From assembly GCA_022953095.1 (NCBI GenBank), contig JALJCR010000003.1, positions 186,001-250,000 of the forward strand: DNA of 64,000 nt, read 5' to 3'. Made by a program: the position numbers and the translations under genes. Shown piece after piece: positions 55,465 through 63,717 of the stretch (its first letter is position 1; every line of letters starts with the position of its first letter). The notes under the pieces were generated by a model. It saw only the letters and a program-made list of their open reading frames with translations, searched no databases and had not been told where the DNA came from. This stretch comes from Qipengyuania sp. ABI-127-1. Its GTDB lineage: Bacteria; Pseudomonadota; Alphaproteobacteria; Sphingomonadales; Sphingomonadaceae.

Positions 55465-56642
55465 AAGCGCAGGCCGAAGCATCCGTGCCGCCACCGAAAA
55501 CGAACCGGGCAGGAGATCGCGAGAAGTTCGACGTCCGTCGTCTTTCCGCGATGTCGCGCAAGGAAATTCTTCAGGTCTCGCGCGATCCATCGACGTACAT
55601 CATAGCTCTCGTGCTGCCGCTTATCCTTCTGCTGTTGTTCGGTTACGGGTTGAATTTGGATATGGGCACCACGCGGATCGGCCTTGTCGTTCAGGACGAT
55701 AGCGAGGCGGCCCAGTCGCTGGCAGCCTCCTATCACAACAGCGATTGGTTCGAAGTCGAGCAGGCCCGCAGCGTGGACGAGATCGAGGTCGATCTCGTCA
55801 GCGGAAACATCTTCGCGATGGTGGTCATTCCGCAGGGCTTCGGTGAAGGCGTACCGCGCGGCGAAGCGCCGCCGATCCAGATCGTTACCGACGGATCGCA
55901 GCCCAACAACGCAACTTTCGCCGCCGGCTACGCAGAAGGACTACGCGCCAATTGGGCGGCGGGCCGCGGACTGGAGGCGGGGCAAGCGGAGCGCGGCGGT
56001 ATTCGCACCGAAGAAAGATACTGGTTTAACCCCGAACTCAAGAGCCGCTATTCGCTCGTTATCGGCTCGATCGCCATCGTGATGGTGATAATCGGGACGC
56101 TGCAGACATCGCTCGTCATTGCCCGCGAGTGGGAGCGCGGCACGATGGAAGCAATGATGGCAACGCCGATGCGTATGAGCGAATTTCTGGTCAGCAAGGT
56201 CGTGCCCTACTTCATCCTGTCGCTGGTCTCGATCGCGCTGTGCACGGTTCTGGCAGTGACAGTATTTGGCGTTCCGTTCCGCGGATCGGTTATGGCACTG
56301 TTTGTCATCTCCTGCGCATTCCTCCTGCCCGCCCTCGGCCTGGGCCTGCTCATCAGCGCGGTCACCAAGAACCAGTTCGTAGCAAGTCAGGCGGGACTTC
56401 TCAGCGGATTCCTGCCGACTCTCCTCCTGTCGGGTTTTCTTTACGAGATCTCGTCTATGCCGTGGCCGATCCAGGCCATCACCTACATCATCCCGGCTCG
56501 CTACCTGGTTCCATCCTTGCAGACTGTATTCATGGCGGGGGACGTGTGGGCGCTGTTCCTGCCGAACATAGCTGCGCTAGTCGGCTTCGGCGCCCTGCTT
56601 CTGTTTCTCACTTTTCGCGTCAATCGCCGGAGCCTCGCCTGA
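55461..56642 (+). CDS. ABC-2 type permease (YbhS-like)
   Basis: 393 residues. An N-terminal membrane helix (YIIALVLPLILLLLFGYGLNL) precedes a large periplasmic loop (about residues 60-190), then five helices starting IGSIAIVMVIIGTLQTSLVIAREWERGTMEAMMATPM, the ABC-2 permease hallmark. It is one half of a heterodimeric exporter with the next gene product. The start overlaps the ATPase gene and the stop touches the next gene (TGATG). Confidence 0.9.
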   Translation: MKAQAEASVPPPKTNRAGDREKFDVRRLSAMSRKEILQVSRDPSTYIIALVLPLILLLLFGYGLNLDMGTTRIGLVVQDDSEAAQSLAASYHNSDWFEVEQARSVDEIEVDLVSGNIFAMVVIPQGFGEGVPRGEAPPIQIVTDGSQPNNATFAAGYAEGLRANWAAGRGLEAGQAERGGIRTEERYWFNPELKSRYSLVIGSIAIVMVIIGTLQTSLVIAREWERGTMEAMMATPMRMSEFLVSKVVPYFILSLVSIALCTVLAVTVFGVPFRGSVMALFVISCAFLLPALGLGLLISAVTKNQFVASQAGLLSGFLPTLLLSGFLYEISSMPWPIQAITYIIPARYLVPSLQTVFMAGDVWALFLPNIAALVGFGALLLFLTFRVNRRSLA

Positions 56643-57736
56643 TGCAGCGCTTGAAGGCAATCATCGTCAAGGAGGCCTGGGCGCTCCTGCGTGATCCGCG
56701 AGGGCGCATAACCCTGTTCGTCCCGCCACTCATCCAGCTCCTGCTGTTCTCCTTCGCGGCCACGCTCGAAGTCAAGAACACGGATGTCGGCTACCTCGAT
56801 CTATCGAGCGGGGTCGAGAGCGTAGAGATCCTCAGCCGCCTGGAGGCGAGCGGCAATTTCGACGAAGTTCGCAGGCTCGGTTCCTACGACGAGCTCCAGG
56901 ATGCGATTGACCAGCAGCAGATCATCGCCGCGCTTGTCTTCGACCAGCAGTTCGACCGGTCGGTCCTTTCCTCGAAACCGGCGGCAATCGGGGTGGTTCT
57001 CGATGGCAGGCGCATCAACGCCGCGCAGATTGTGTCACGCTACATCTCCGAGATCGCCTCGTCGGTCGGTATGGAGGCCGGACCGGCGCGGACCACCGGT
57101 CCGCCCAGCATCACGCGCAGCTGGTTCAATCCCAACCTCGACTTCATCTGGTTCAACATTCCGGCACTCGCCTGCATCATCGTGTCGGTCTCCGCGCTGT
57201 CGGTTACTGCGCAAAGCGTCGCACGCGAGCGCGAACTGGGCACGTTCGACCAATTGATGGTCTCGCCGCTCCGCGTCCACGAGATCCTGATCGGCAAGAT
57301 CATCCCCCCATTCCTTGTCGCCGTCCTCGCCGGACTGGTCTTTGTGGTGGCAGCCCCGATCTACGGTGTGCCGTTCACTGGATCGATACTCCTGTTTGTT
57401 CTGGGCCTCTCGTTCTACGCCCTCGCGCTGGGCGGGTTCGGCATGTTCGTCTCCAGCCTGTCCAAGACCCAGCAGCAGGCCTTCCTCGGCTCCTTCGTCA
57501 TTACTGTACCGATCGTGCTGCTATCGGGATTTGCCGCCCCGATCGCCAATATGCCGGATTGGCTGCAGCCGATAACTTACCTCATTCCCGCCCGGTATTT
57601 TCTCGAAATGTCGCTCGGGATTTTCCTGAAGGACATGCCGCTATTCGATGTGCTCGGACTGCTCTGGCCGCTCGTCCTGCTTTCGATCGCGACTCTGGGC
57701 ACCTCCGCCTGGCTGTTCCGCGCCCGCATGGAGTGA
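56642..57736 (+). CDS. ABC-2 type permease (YbhR-like)
   Basis: 364 residues. It has the same architecture as the previous permease: an N-terminal helix (GRITLFVPPLIQLLLFSFAATLEV), a periplasmic domain and five C-terminal helices with ARERELGTFDQLMVSPLRVHEILIGKIIPPFL. The two paralogues likely form the channel. The true start is the ATG at 56642; the longer frame upstream is antisense to nothing and overlaps the first permease. The stop is 2 bases before the next start. Confidence 0.9.
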   Translation: MQRLKAIIVKEAWALLRDPRGRITLFVPPLIQLLLFSFAATLEVKNTDVGYLDLSSGVESVEILSRLEASGNFDEVRRLGSYDELQDAIDQQQIIAALVFDQQFDRSVLSSKPAAIGVVLDGRRINAAQIVSRYISEIASSVGMEAGPARTTGPPSITRSWFNPNLDFIWFNIPALACIIVSVSALSVTAQSVARERELGTFDQLMVSPLRVHEILIGKIIPPFLVAVLAGLVFVVAAPIYGVPFTGSILLFVLGLSFYALALGGFGMFVSSLSKTQQQAFLGSFVITVPIVLLSGFAAPIANMPDWLQPITYLIPARYFLEMSLGIFLKDMPLFDVLGLLWPLVLLSIATLGTSAWLFRARME

Positions 57737-57738
57737 TC

Positions 57739-59208
57739 ATGGGATATCGTAATTCTTCTCTCGCCGTCGCCGTAGCTGCCGGACTTGCTGGCTGCACGAC
57801 GGTGGGGCCCGACTACCAGCGACCCGAACTCGACTCGGCGATCGCCGCAAACTGGCTCGAACCGGGCGGTCAGGGATCGGTGACAACCGAATGGTGGACA
57901 CGTTTCGACGATCCGGTCCTGACCTCGCTGATCCAGCGCCTTCTTGCCAACAGTCCCGACGTGGCCGAAGCGAGCGCTCGGCTTAGACAGGCGCGCGCCA
58001 ATCGCGACGCGGTAATCGGGCGGACCCAGCCTCAAGCCGGACTGACTGCGTCCGCAACGCAGAACCGGATAAGCGAGGAGGGGCAACTGCCGGTATCGAA
58101 CATTCCGGGTTTCTCATCGGAATACTCCCTCTTCGACATCGGTTTCGACGCGAATTGGGAACTGGATTTCTGGGGTCGGCAGGTCCGCTCCCGGCAAGCC
58201 GCCGAGGCGCGGCTGGAATCGGCTGCCGAGGCAAGGCGCGACGTCATCGTGCAGCTTACCGGCGAACTGGCCCGATCCTACGTCGATTTGCGTCAGGCGC
58301 AGGCGGAAGCCCGCTTGGCACGGACGGCGGCGGATGCTTCTGCGGAACTCGAACGCCTCACGCGCCTGCGCTATGAGGGGGGTGAATCCTCGCGCATCCA
58401 GGCCGCCGAGGCGACGATCAGCGCCCAAGCGCAGCGCGAGGCTGTTTTGCGGCTAGAGGCCGGTGCACGCAGTGCGGCTTACCGCATCGCCGCAATCCTC
58501 GGCGCACCGCCCGAAACCGTGGTGCCGGAACTCGCCGACGACGGCGCCATACCGCAGGTCCCCGACACGATCCTCGTCGGATTGCGTTCGGACCTCTTGG
58601 CGCGCCGCCCAGACGTGCGCCGCGCAGAACGCGAACTCGCCGCCGAGGTCGCCGACGTCGGAATCGCCACGGCCGACCTGTATCCCCGCTTTTCGCTACT
58701 GGGCAGTCTCGGCCTCCAGTCGCAATCCCTCGACAATCTCGCGAGTGGCGAAACCCTACGCTTCAGCATCGGACCGAGCTTTTCCTGGCCGATCTTCAGT
58801 GGTGGACGTATCCGTGCCCAAATCCGGGCGACTGATGCTCAGGCAGACGCGGCGGCAGCGCGCTTCGAGACGATCATCGCCGAAGCGCTGTCGGAAACCG
58901 AGGATGCCATAAATGGCTTTCAGACCGCGGGTCGGAGGCTCCAGGCAGCGCGCGAAGCGGCAGTAGCGGCCGAGACGGCTCTTCGGTTGTCGGAGAGCCG
59001 CTTTCGGGCAGGCGAGGATGACAAGCTCGCCCTGGAGCGGCAGCGCTTGCAGTTCCTGGAAGCGGCTCGCTTGGTCGCGCTCTCCGAAGCCGCTCGGGCC
59101 TGGTCTGCCGCGACGCTCTATAAGGCGCTCGGCGGTGCCTGGGTTGACCTGGACGAAGATGGACTGGCCGATCTTGACTACCAAGCCCAGACGCCGAGCG
59201 GACGATGA
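57739..59208 (+). CDS. Outer-membrane efflux lipoprotein, NodT/OprM family
   Basis: 489 residues. The lipobox (VAAGLAGCTT) predicts an acylated outer-membrane protein. The TolC-like repeats (two copies of a long helical hairpin plus strands) are visible, with VGPDYQRPELDSAIAANWLEPGG at the start and TADLYPRFSLLGSLGLQ, then FSIGPSFSWPIFSGGRIRAQI. It would complete a three-part exporter with the HlyD-like and ABC proteins. E. coli ybhGFSR lacks a dedicated outer-membrane gene. Confidence 0.9.
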   Translation: MGYRNSSLAVAVAAGLAGCTTVGPDYQRPELDSAIAANWLEPGGQGSVTTEWWTRFDDPVLTSLIQRLLANSPDVAEASARLRQARANRDAVIGRTQPQAGLTASATQNRISEEGQLPVSNIPGFSSEYSLFDIGFDANWELDFWGRQVRSRQAAEARLESAAEARRDVIVQLTGELARSYVDLRQAQAEARLARTAADASAELERLTRLRYEGGESSRIQAAEATISAQAQREAVLRLEAGARSAAYRIAAILGAPPETVVPELADDGAIPQVPDTILVGLRSDLLARRPDVRRAERELAAEVADVGIATADLYPRFSLLGSLGLQSQSLDNLASGETLRFSIGPSFSWPIFSGGRIRAQIRATDAQADAAAARFETIIAEALSETEDAINGFQTAGRRLQAAREAAVAAETALRLSESRFRAGEDDKLALERQRLQFLEAARLVALSEAARAWSAATLYKALGGAWVDLDEDGLADLDYQAQTPSGR

Positions 59209-60356
59209 CGCATGGCCGCGTCTTTGCGATCATCGCCGTCGCCTCCCTCACCGGAGCCTGTGCGACCCTTCCAGACAGGGCACTGGCGACTGCCGAGCTG
59301 CAGGCACGCGCGACTGTGCCAGGGTTCTCCGCCATCAGGTTCGAGCTCGACGCACCGGTCGCGAGGATCGACAGTTGGCGCGATGACCTACTCCGGGATC
59401 GCGCGAACGCACGAGTCTCAGACCCCCTGAACCTCCTCGCACTCTCTAGCGGCTCGGACGACGGAGCCTTTGGAGCGGGATACCTCGTCGGCTGGACCGA
59501 AGCGGGAACCCGTCCCGCCTTCGACATCGTTGTCGGAGTGAGCACGGGCGCGCTGATCGCTCCTTTCGCCTTCGTCGGCCCGGAAAAGGATCCGGCATTG
59601 CATCGCCTTTACACCGGCATCGAGGCGGACGACGTATTTCGTTTGCGTCCCGTTTCTGGAGTGCTGGGCGGTCCCGGCCTGGCGTCGAGCCGTCCCTTGC
59701 GCGCAATGATCGAGCGCGAGGTCACACCGGCACTGCTGCGCGAGATCGCAGAGGCGCACGCCAAGGGTCGGCGTCTGCTTGTCCTGACGACCAATCTCGA
59801 TACCCAGCGCGGCACGGTCTGGGACATCGGAGCGATCGCTGAACAGGGCACAGAGGAGGCGGAAGCGCTCGTCGAGCGCGTGCTCCTCGCCTCGGCCAGC
59901 ATTCCGGTTTTGTTGCCACCGGTACTGATCGAAGTGACGGCCGACGGCGAAACCTTTACCGAGATGCATGTCGATGGCGGCACGATCGCCAGCGTTCTGG
60001 CAGTACCGCCAACCGTGCTATGGAACGAAGAAGCGAATTACCGCCCGGCGATTTCCGCGGGAAGTTCGATGACCATTATTTACAATGGCCATACGCAGCC
60101 GCGATACGAGGTTGTCGAACCGCGCACATTCCCGATCCTTGCACGATCACTTCAAACTATGATCGCTGCCGCCGATCGGCGAATGCTGCGAAGCTATCAG
60201 AGGTTCGCCAAACGAAATGGCATGACCTTCTCTGTCGTGGCAATCGAAGAAGACTTCGACGATGAATTGTTCCCGGATCGCGAGCGCTTCGACCGTGCAT
60301 ATATGAACGCGCTTTTCGAGTATGCTCGTCGGCGGGCAGTCCGGCGTGTCCAATGA
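59205..60356 (+). CDS. Patatin-like phospholipase, lipoprotein
   Basis: 383 residues. A lipobox (VASLTGACAT) predicts membrane anchoring. The patatin oxyanion loop region reads LSSGSDDGAFGAGYLVG, the nucleophile elbow IVVGVSTGALIAPFAFVG (G-x-S-x-G), and the catalytic Asp motif VDGGT. So a Ser-Asp dyad appears intact for acyl-ester hydrolysis. It is coupled by 4-base overlaps to the outer-membrane factor before it and the LOG-family gene after it, an unusual neighbour for an efflux operon. Confidence 0.86.
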   Translation: MTHGRVFAIIAVASLTGACATLPDRALATAELQARATVPGFSAIRFELDAPVARIDSWRDDLLRDRANARVSDPLNLLALSSGSDDGAFGAGYLVGWTEAGTRPAFDIVVGVSTGALIAPFAFVGPEKDPALHRLYTGIEADDVFRLRPVSGVLGGPGLASSRPLRAMIEREVTPALLREIAEAHAKGRRLLVLTTNLDTQRGTVWDIGAIAEQGTEEAEALVERVLLASASIPVLLPPVLIEVTADGETFTEMHVDGGTIASVLAVPPTVLWNEEANYRPAISAGSSMTIIYNGHTQPRYEVVEPRTFPILARSLQTMIAAADRRMLRSYQRFAKRNGMTFSVVAIEEDFDDELFPDRERFDRAYMNALFEYARRRAVRRVQ

Positions 60357-61213
60357 AAACGCGAGGAAATCCATCCATGCCAGGCAAGAATGGCACTCCG
60401 GTCGTAAGCGCCGCTTACACGCCGGCATCCGAAGATATCGACTTCCTCAACATGGATGATCTTCGCCCGCTGCGCCTTCAACTCGAACTGCTGAAGCCCG
60501 AATGGTATCTGCGTCAGGAGGGAATCCGCTCGACCGTGGTCGTGTTCGGGAGTGCACGCATATCGCCGCCCGAGGTGGCCAGTGCGCGGATCGAAGAACT
60601 TGAAGCCGAGCTGCGCGAGGAACCGGACGATCCGCAATTGCGCACAGAGCTTGGTCGAGCGCACAAGCGAAAAGCATATTCGCACTATTACGAGGAGGCG
60701 CGGAAATTTTCCTCGCTGGTCTCGCGCAGTTTTGACGATGCGGGTCTGCACGATTTCGCTGTCGTCACCGGCGGTGGCCCGGGGATCATGGAAGCCGCCA
60801 ACCGGGGCGCGCGGGAGGCAGGTGCCAAGAGTGTGGGCCTTAACATCGCTCTGCCCCATGAGCAGGAACCAAACCCCTTTGTCAGCCCCGAACTGTGCTT
60901 CCAGTTTCGCTATTTCGCGATCCGCAAGATGCACTTTCTCCTTCGTGCCAAGGCTCTCGTCGCCTTCCCGGGCGGCTACGGCACCCTTGATGAACTGTTC
61001 GAAGTCCTGACCCTGATCCAGACCGCCAAGATCGCGCCGATCCCGGTCGTCCTGGTCGGTCGTGATTATTGGGCGAAGGGGGTGAACTTTGATTTCCTTG
61101 TCGAAGAAGAGTTCATCGATGCCGACGATATCGCTTCGTTTGAAATCGTCGATAGCGCTGAGGATGCAGTTCGCGTCATCCACGGTTTCTATGGCGGCGA
61201 GCCGCCGGAATGA
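60353..61213 (+). CDS. LOG family protein (TIGR00730-like, lysine decarboxylase fold)
   Basis: 286 residues. VVTGGGPGIMEAANRGAREAGAKSVGLNI and VAFPGGYGTLDELFEVLTLIQ (PGGxGTxxE) are the nucleotide-binding and catalytic motifs of the LOG family, which releases cytokinin-type bases from nucleotides or is a nucleotide phosphoribohydrolase (PpnN-like). An N-terminal extension of about 100 residues precedes the core. True lysine decarboxylase activity is not expected. The start overlaps the patatin gene (ATGA). Confidence 0.85.
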   Translation: MKTRGNPSMPGKNGTPVVSAAYTPASEDIDFLNMDDLRPLRLQLELLKPEWYLRQEGIRSTVVVFGSARISPPEVASARIEELEAELREEPDDPQLRTELGRAHKRKAYSHYYEEARKFSSLVSRSFDDAGLHDFAVVTGGGPGIMEAANRGAREAGAKSVGLNIALPHEQEPNPFVSPELCFQFRYFAIRKMHFLLRAKALVAFPGGYGTLDELFEVLTLIQTAKIAPIPVVLVGRDYWAKGVNFDFLVEEEFIDADDIASFEIVDSAEDAVRVIHGFYGGEPPE

Positions 61214-61256
61214 GCCCGATCGACCACACTAGCCAAATCTGTAGAGGGAAAGTCTC

Positions 61257-62654
61257 GTGCAAGTTACCTTCAACGGCGCAGCGCAGGAAGTCACCGGTTC
61301 TTGCACACTGATCGAAACCGGACAGACCCGGTTTCTGGTCGATTGCGGAATGTTTCAGGGTGGCCGCGAGGCAAGCGACAAGAACCGTACTCCTTTTGCG
61401 TTCGAGCCGTCTGACATCGATTTCGTGCTGCTCACACACGCGCATATCGACCACAGCGGCCTGCTACCCAAGCTCTACCGCGAAGGGTTTCGCGGACCTA
61501 TCCATACAACGGCGGCGACGGCGGAGTTGTTGGAGATCATGCTGCGCGATAGCGCGCATATCCAGGAAACGGAGGCCAAGAGAAGGGCGCGCCGTCGCCG
61601 CAATCGCAGCAAGCCGGTGAAGGAGCCGATTTACACACTCGCTCATGCAGAAGCTGTCCTGCTCCAGGTGCGACCGGTGGACTACGAAGAACGGTTGCAA
61701 CCGCAGACCGGCATCGAGGTTCGGTTCCGCGATGCCGGTCATATTCTCGGCTCGGCGATCGTGGAGGTATGGGTCACCGATAATGGGCGCGCCCGAAAAC
61801 TGGTCTTCTCGGGGGACCTGGGGCAGCCTGGGCGCCCGATTCTGCGCGATCCGGCGATCATCGAGGAAGCCGATGTCCTCTTCATCGAGTCGACCTATGG
61901 TAACCGTCAGCACAAGAATCTCACCGATACTGTCGATGAATTCGTGGCTGTCGTGTCCGAAACACTTCATGTAAAGAAGGGCAACGTCATCATACCGGCC
62001 TTCGCGGTCGGCCGGACACAGGAACTCATCTACTACTTTCACCAGCTGGTGTGCGAAGGACGCCTTGGCGATCTCGACATCTTCGTGGACTCGCCCATGG
62101 CAACCGCAGTGACCAAGCTTACCGCGCGGCATATGAATCTCTTTGACGAACAGGCCCGCAGTCTGGCGCGGTGGCATGCCGAGGGAGACAATATCCCCAA
62201 CTTGAAGTTCGTCGGGAGCGTCGAGGAATCCCAAGCGCTCAACGACATTCGCGCTGGCGCGATCATAATCGCAGCGAGCGGCATGTGCACGGCCGGCCGT
62301 ATCAAGTATCATTTGCGGGAGAATTTGCCGCGCCCTGAGAGCGCTGTTCTCATTACCGGATTTCAGGCGCAAGGTACGCTGGGGCGCAGGCTGGTGGACG
62401 GAGCCGATCTGGTTCGTATCTTTGGACAGGATGTGCCCGTCCGAGCCAATATCCATACGTTGAATGGCTTTTCTGCCCATGCCGATCAGGCTGCGCTCCT
62501 GGATTGGCTTGGCGGATTCAAGAAGCCTCCATCCCGGACCTTTGTCGTTCATGGCGAGGCATCGTCGTCCGCTGCCCTCGCGGAGAAGATTACCAGCCAA
62601 CTCGGTTGGAAAACGCATATCCCAAGTCTGGGCGAAATCACGCAAATCATTTGA
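61257..62654 (+). CDS. MBL-fold beta-CASP metallo-hydrolase (RNase-like)
   Basis: 465 residues from a GTG start behind gagggaaa. The metal motif THAHIDHSG and the beta-CASP motifs (motif A with IESTYGNRQHKN, B with GFSAHADQ, C with VVHGEASSS) mark a CPSF73/RNase J-like enzyme. AIIIAASGMCTAGRIKYHL and LITGFQAQGTLGRRL are also typical. A very basic insert (KRRARRRRNRSKPVK, near residue 115) could bind RNA. It lies 43 bases after the LOG-family gene, possibly in the same operon. Confidence 0.87.
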   Translation: MQVTFNGAAQEVTGSCTLIETGQTRFLVDCGMFQGGREASDKNRTPFAFEPSDIDFVLLTHAHIDHSGLLPKLYREGFRGPIHTTAATAELLEIMLRDSAHIQETEAKRRARRRRNRSKPVKEPIYTLAHAEAVLLQVRPVDYEERLQPQTGIEVRFRDAGHILGSAIVEVWVTDNGRARKLVFSGDLGQPGRPILRDPAIIEEADVLFIESTYGNRQHKNLTDTVDEFVAVVSETLHVKKGNVIIPAFAVGRTQELIYYFHQLVCEGRLGDLDIFVDSPMATAVTKLTARHMNLFDEQARSLARWHAEGDNIPNLKFVGSVEESQALNDIRAGAIIIAASGMCTAGRIKYHLRENLPRPESAVLITGFQAQGTLGRRLVDGADLVRIFGQDVPVRANIHTLNGFSAHADQAALLDWLGGFKKPPSRTFVVHGEASSSAALAEKITSQLGWKTHIPSLGEITQII

Positions 62655-62696
62655 TGCCAAATGCGGGTTTGCTGCAACGATGAGCGGATCGCAGAT

Positions 62697-62722
62697 GGTT
62701 GGGCAATGGACATTGCCCAACC
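62697..62722. other. Perfect 12-bp inverted repeat between convergent genes
   Basis: GGTTGGGCAATG (62697-62708), a 2-base spacer, then CATTGCCCAACC (62711-62722). It lies between the stops of the beta-CASP gene and the Rrf2 gene. There is no T tract, so it is either a non-standard terminator or a protein-binding site. Confidence 0.55.
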
Positions 62723-62730
62723 TGGACCGG

Positions 62731-63156
62731 TCAAGGCGCTAGCCGACTGAGAAGTCTATGCTGCTCGCCCGTAATTTGCGCCAGGTCGAACTGGTCCAGA
62801 TGCGTCAGAAAGGCCTCAAGAGCGCCAGCTAGCGCAGGCTTCAGGCCACATGCACCATCGATTGTGCAATTCTCCTTGCCGCCCATGCAAGCAACAAAAC
62901 CCGTGAGATTCTCCAATCTGCGGACCACCTCGCCGACATTTATCTCCGCTGGAGGCTGCGCCAGACGCAGACCGCCCCCCCTTCCTCGCAGGGATGCGAC
63001 ATAGCCTGCGGCGACCAGTTCTTGTGCGACTTTCGCGAGATGATTGCGCGATATGTCGTAGTGATCGGCCAGCCAGTCGATCGACACGACATCATCTTTG
63101 GCGGCAAGGGCCATGAGCATTCGCAAGGCATAATCTGTTCGAAGGTTCAGCTGCAT
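62731..63156 (-). CDS. Rrf2 family regulator, NsrR-like with [Fe-S] cysteines
   Basis: 141 residues. The N-terminal helix-turn-helix (NLRTDYALRMLMALAAKDDVVSIDWLADHYDISRNHLAKVAQELVAAGYVASLRGRGGGLRL) is typical of Rrf2. Three cysteines (CMGGKENCTIDGAC, spacing X6 then X5) near residues 90-105 should hold an iron-sulfur cluster, as in NsrR and IscR. The truncated haemoglobin gene is divergent, which favours nitric-oxide sensing (NsrR) over iron-sulfur homeostasis. Confidence 0.87.
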   Translation of the reverse strand: MQLNLRTDYALRMLMALAAKDDVVSIDWLADHYDISRNHLAKVAQELVAAGYVASLRGRGGGLRLAQPPAEINVGEVVRRLENLTGFVACMGGKENCTIDGACGLKPALAGALEAFLTHLDQFDLAQITGEQHRLLSRLAP

Positions 63157-63202
63157 AAAACAAGTATATCAGGTATTGCTTTTCCCTCCAACGCGCTATA
63201 AC

Positions 63203-63219
63203 AGGTATATTATATACCT
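63203..63219. promoter_or_regulatory. 17-bp palindrome in the Rrf2-haemoglobin promoter region
   Basis: AGGTATAT-T-ATATACCT is perfectly symmetrical with 8-bp arms, 19 bases before the haemoglobin ATG. A related direct repeat (AAGTATAT and AGGTATT) lies at 63162-63177, next to the Rrf2 gene. The site is the likely operator of the Rrf2 protein. Confidence 0.65.
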
Positions 63220-63237
63220 CTTTAAAGAGAGCTTCAG

Positions 63238-63717
63238 ATGCATACCGCAGCCGAGAGATCACGAGAGCAAGTATACGCTGCAAGGGCAGCAAAGCGCGCG
63301 CATTCCGTAGCGCTGGGCGTGGATGAGCGGTTCGTGTCGCTCATGGTGGAGCGCTTTTATGGCCGTATTCGGGAGGATGAGCTGCTGGCACCGATCTTCG
63401 CCGAACGCATCTCGGACTGGCCCCGACATCTGGAGCGGATGAAAACTTTCTGGCGATCCATACTCTTCAATAGCGGAGAGTTTTCGGGAAATCCCATGCT
63501 CAAACATATGGCCATCCCGAGCCTGGAAGAAATGCATTTCGCGCGCTGGCTCGAGCTTTTCTACGCGACTTTGAACGACCTCGAACCATCAGTCGAAGGC
63601 GTTGCGCTGGTAGCCGAAAAGGCACGCGCCATCGCCGATAGCCTTCTGACCGGAATCTCTATCCGGCGGGACGGCATGTCCGGATCCAAAGCAGGAAGGA
63701 ACCTCCCCTATGCTTGA
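63238..63717 (+). CDS. Group III truncated haemoglobin
   Basis: 159 residues. The fold core is VDERFVSLMVERFYGRIREDELLAPIFAERISDWPRHLERMKTFWRSILFNSGEFSGNPMLKHMAIPSLEEMHFARWLELFYATLNDL; the His in LKHMAIP or MHFARW is the likely proximal ligand. Group III members occur in NO- and oxygen-stress settings. The N-terminus is a 20-residue basic extension. Its promoter carries the palindrome at 63203. The next gene starts inside its end. Confidence 0.88.
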   Translation: MHTAAERSREQVYAARAAKRAHSVALGVDERFVSLMVERFYGRIREDELLAPIFAERISDWPRHLERMKTFWRSILFNSGEFSGNPMLKHMAIPSLEEMHFARWLELFYATLNDLEPSVEGVALVAEKARAIADSLLTGISIRRDGMSGSKAGRNLPYA

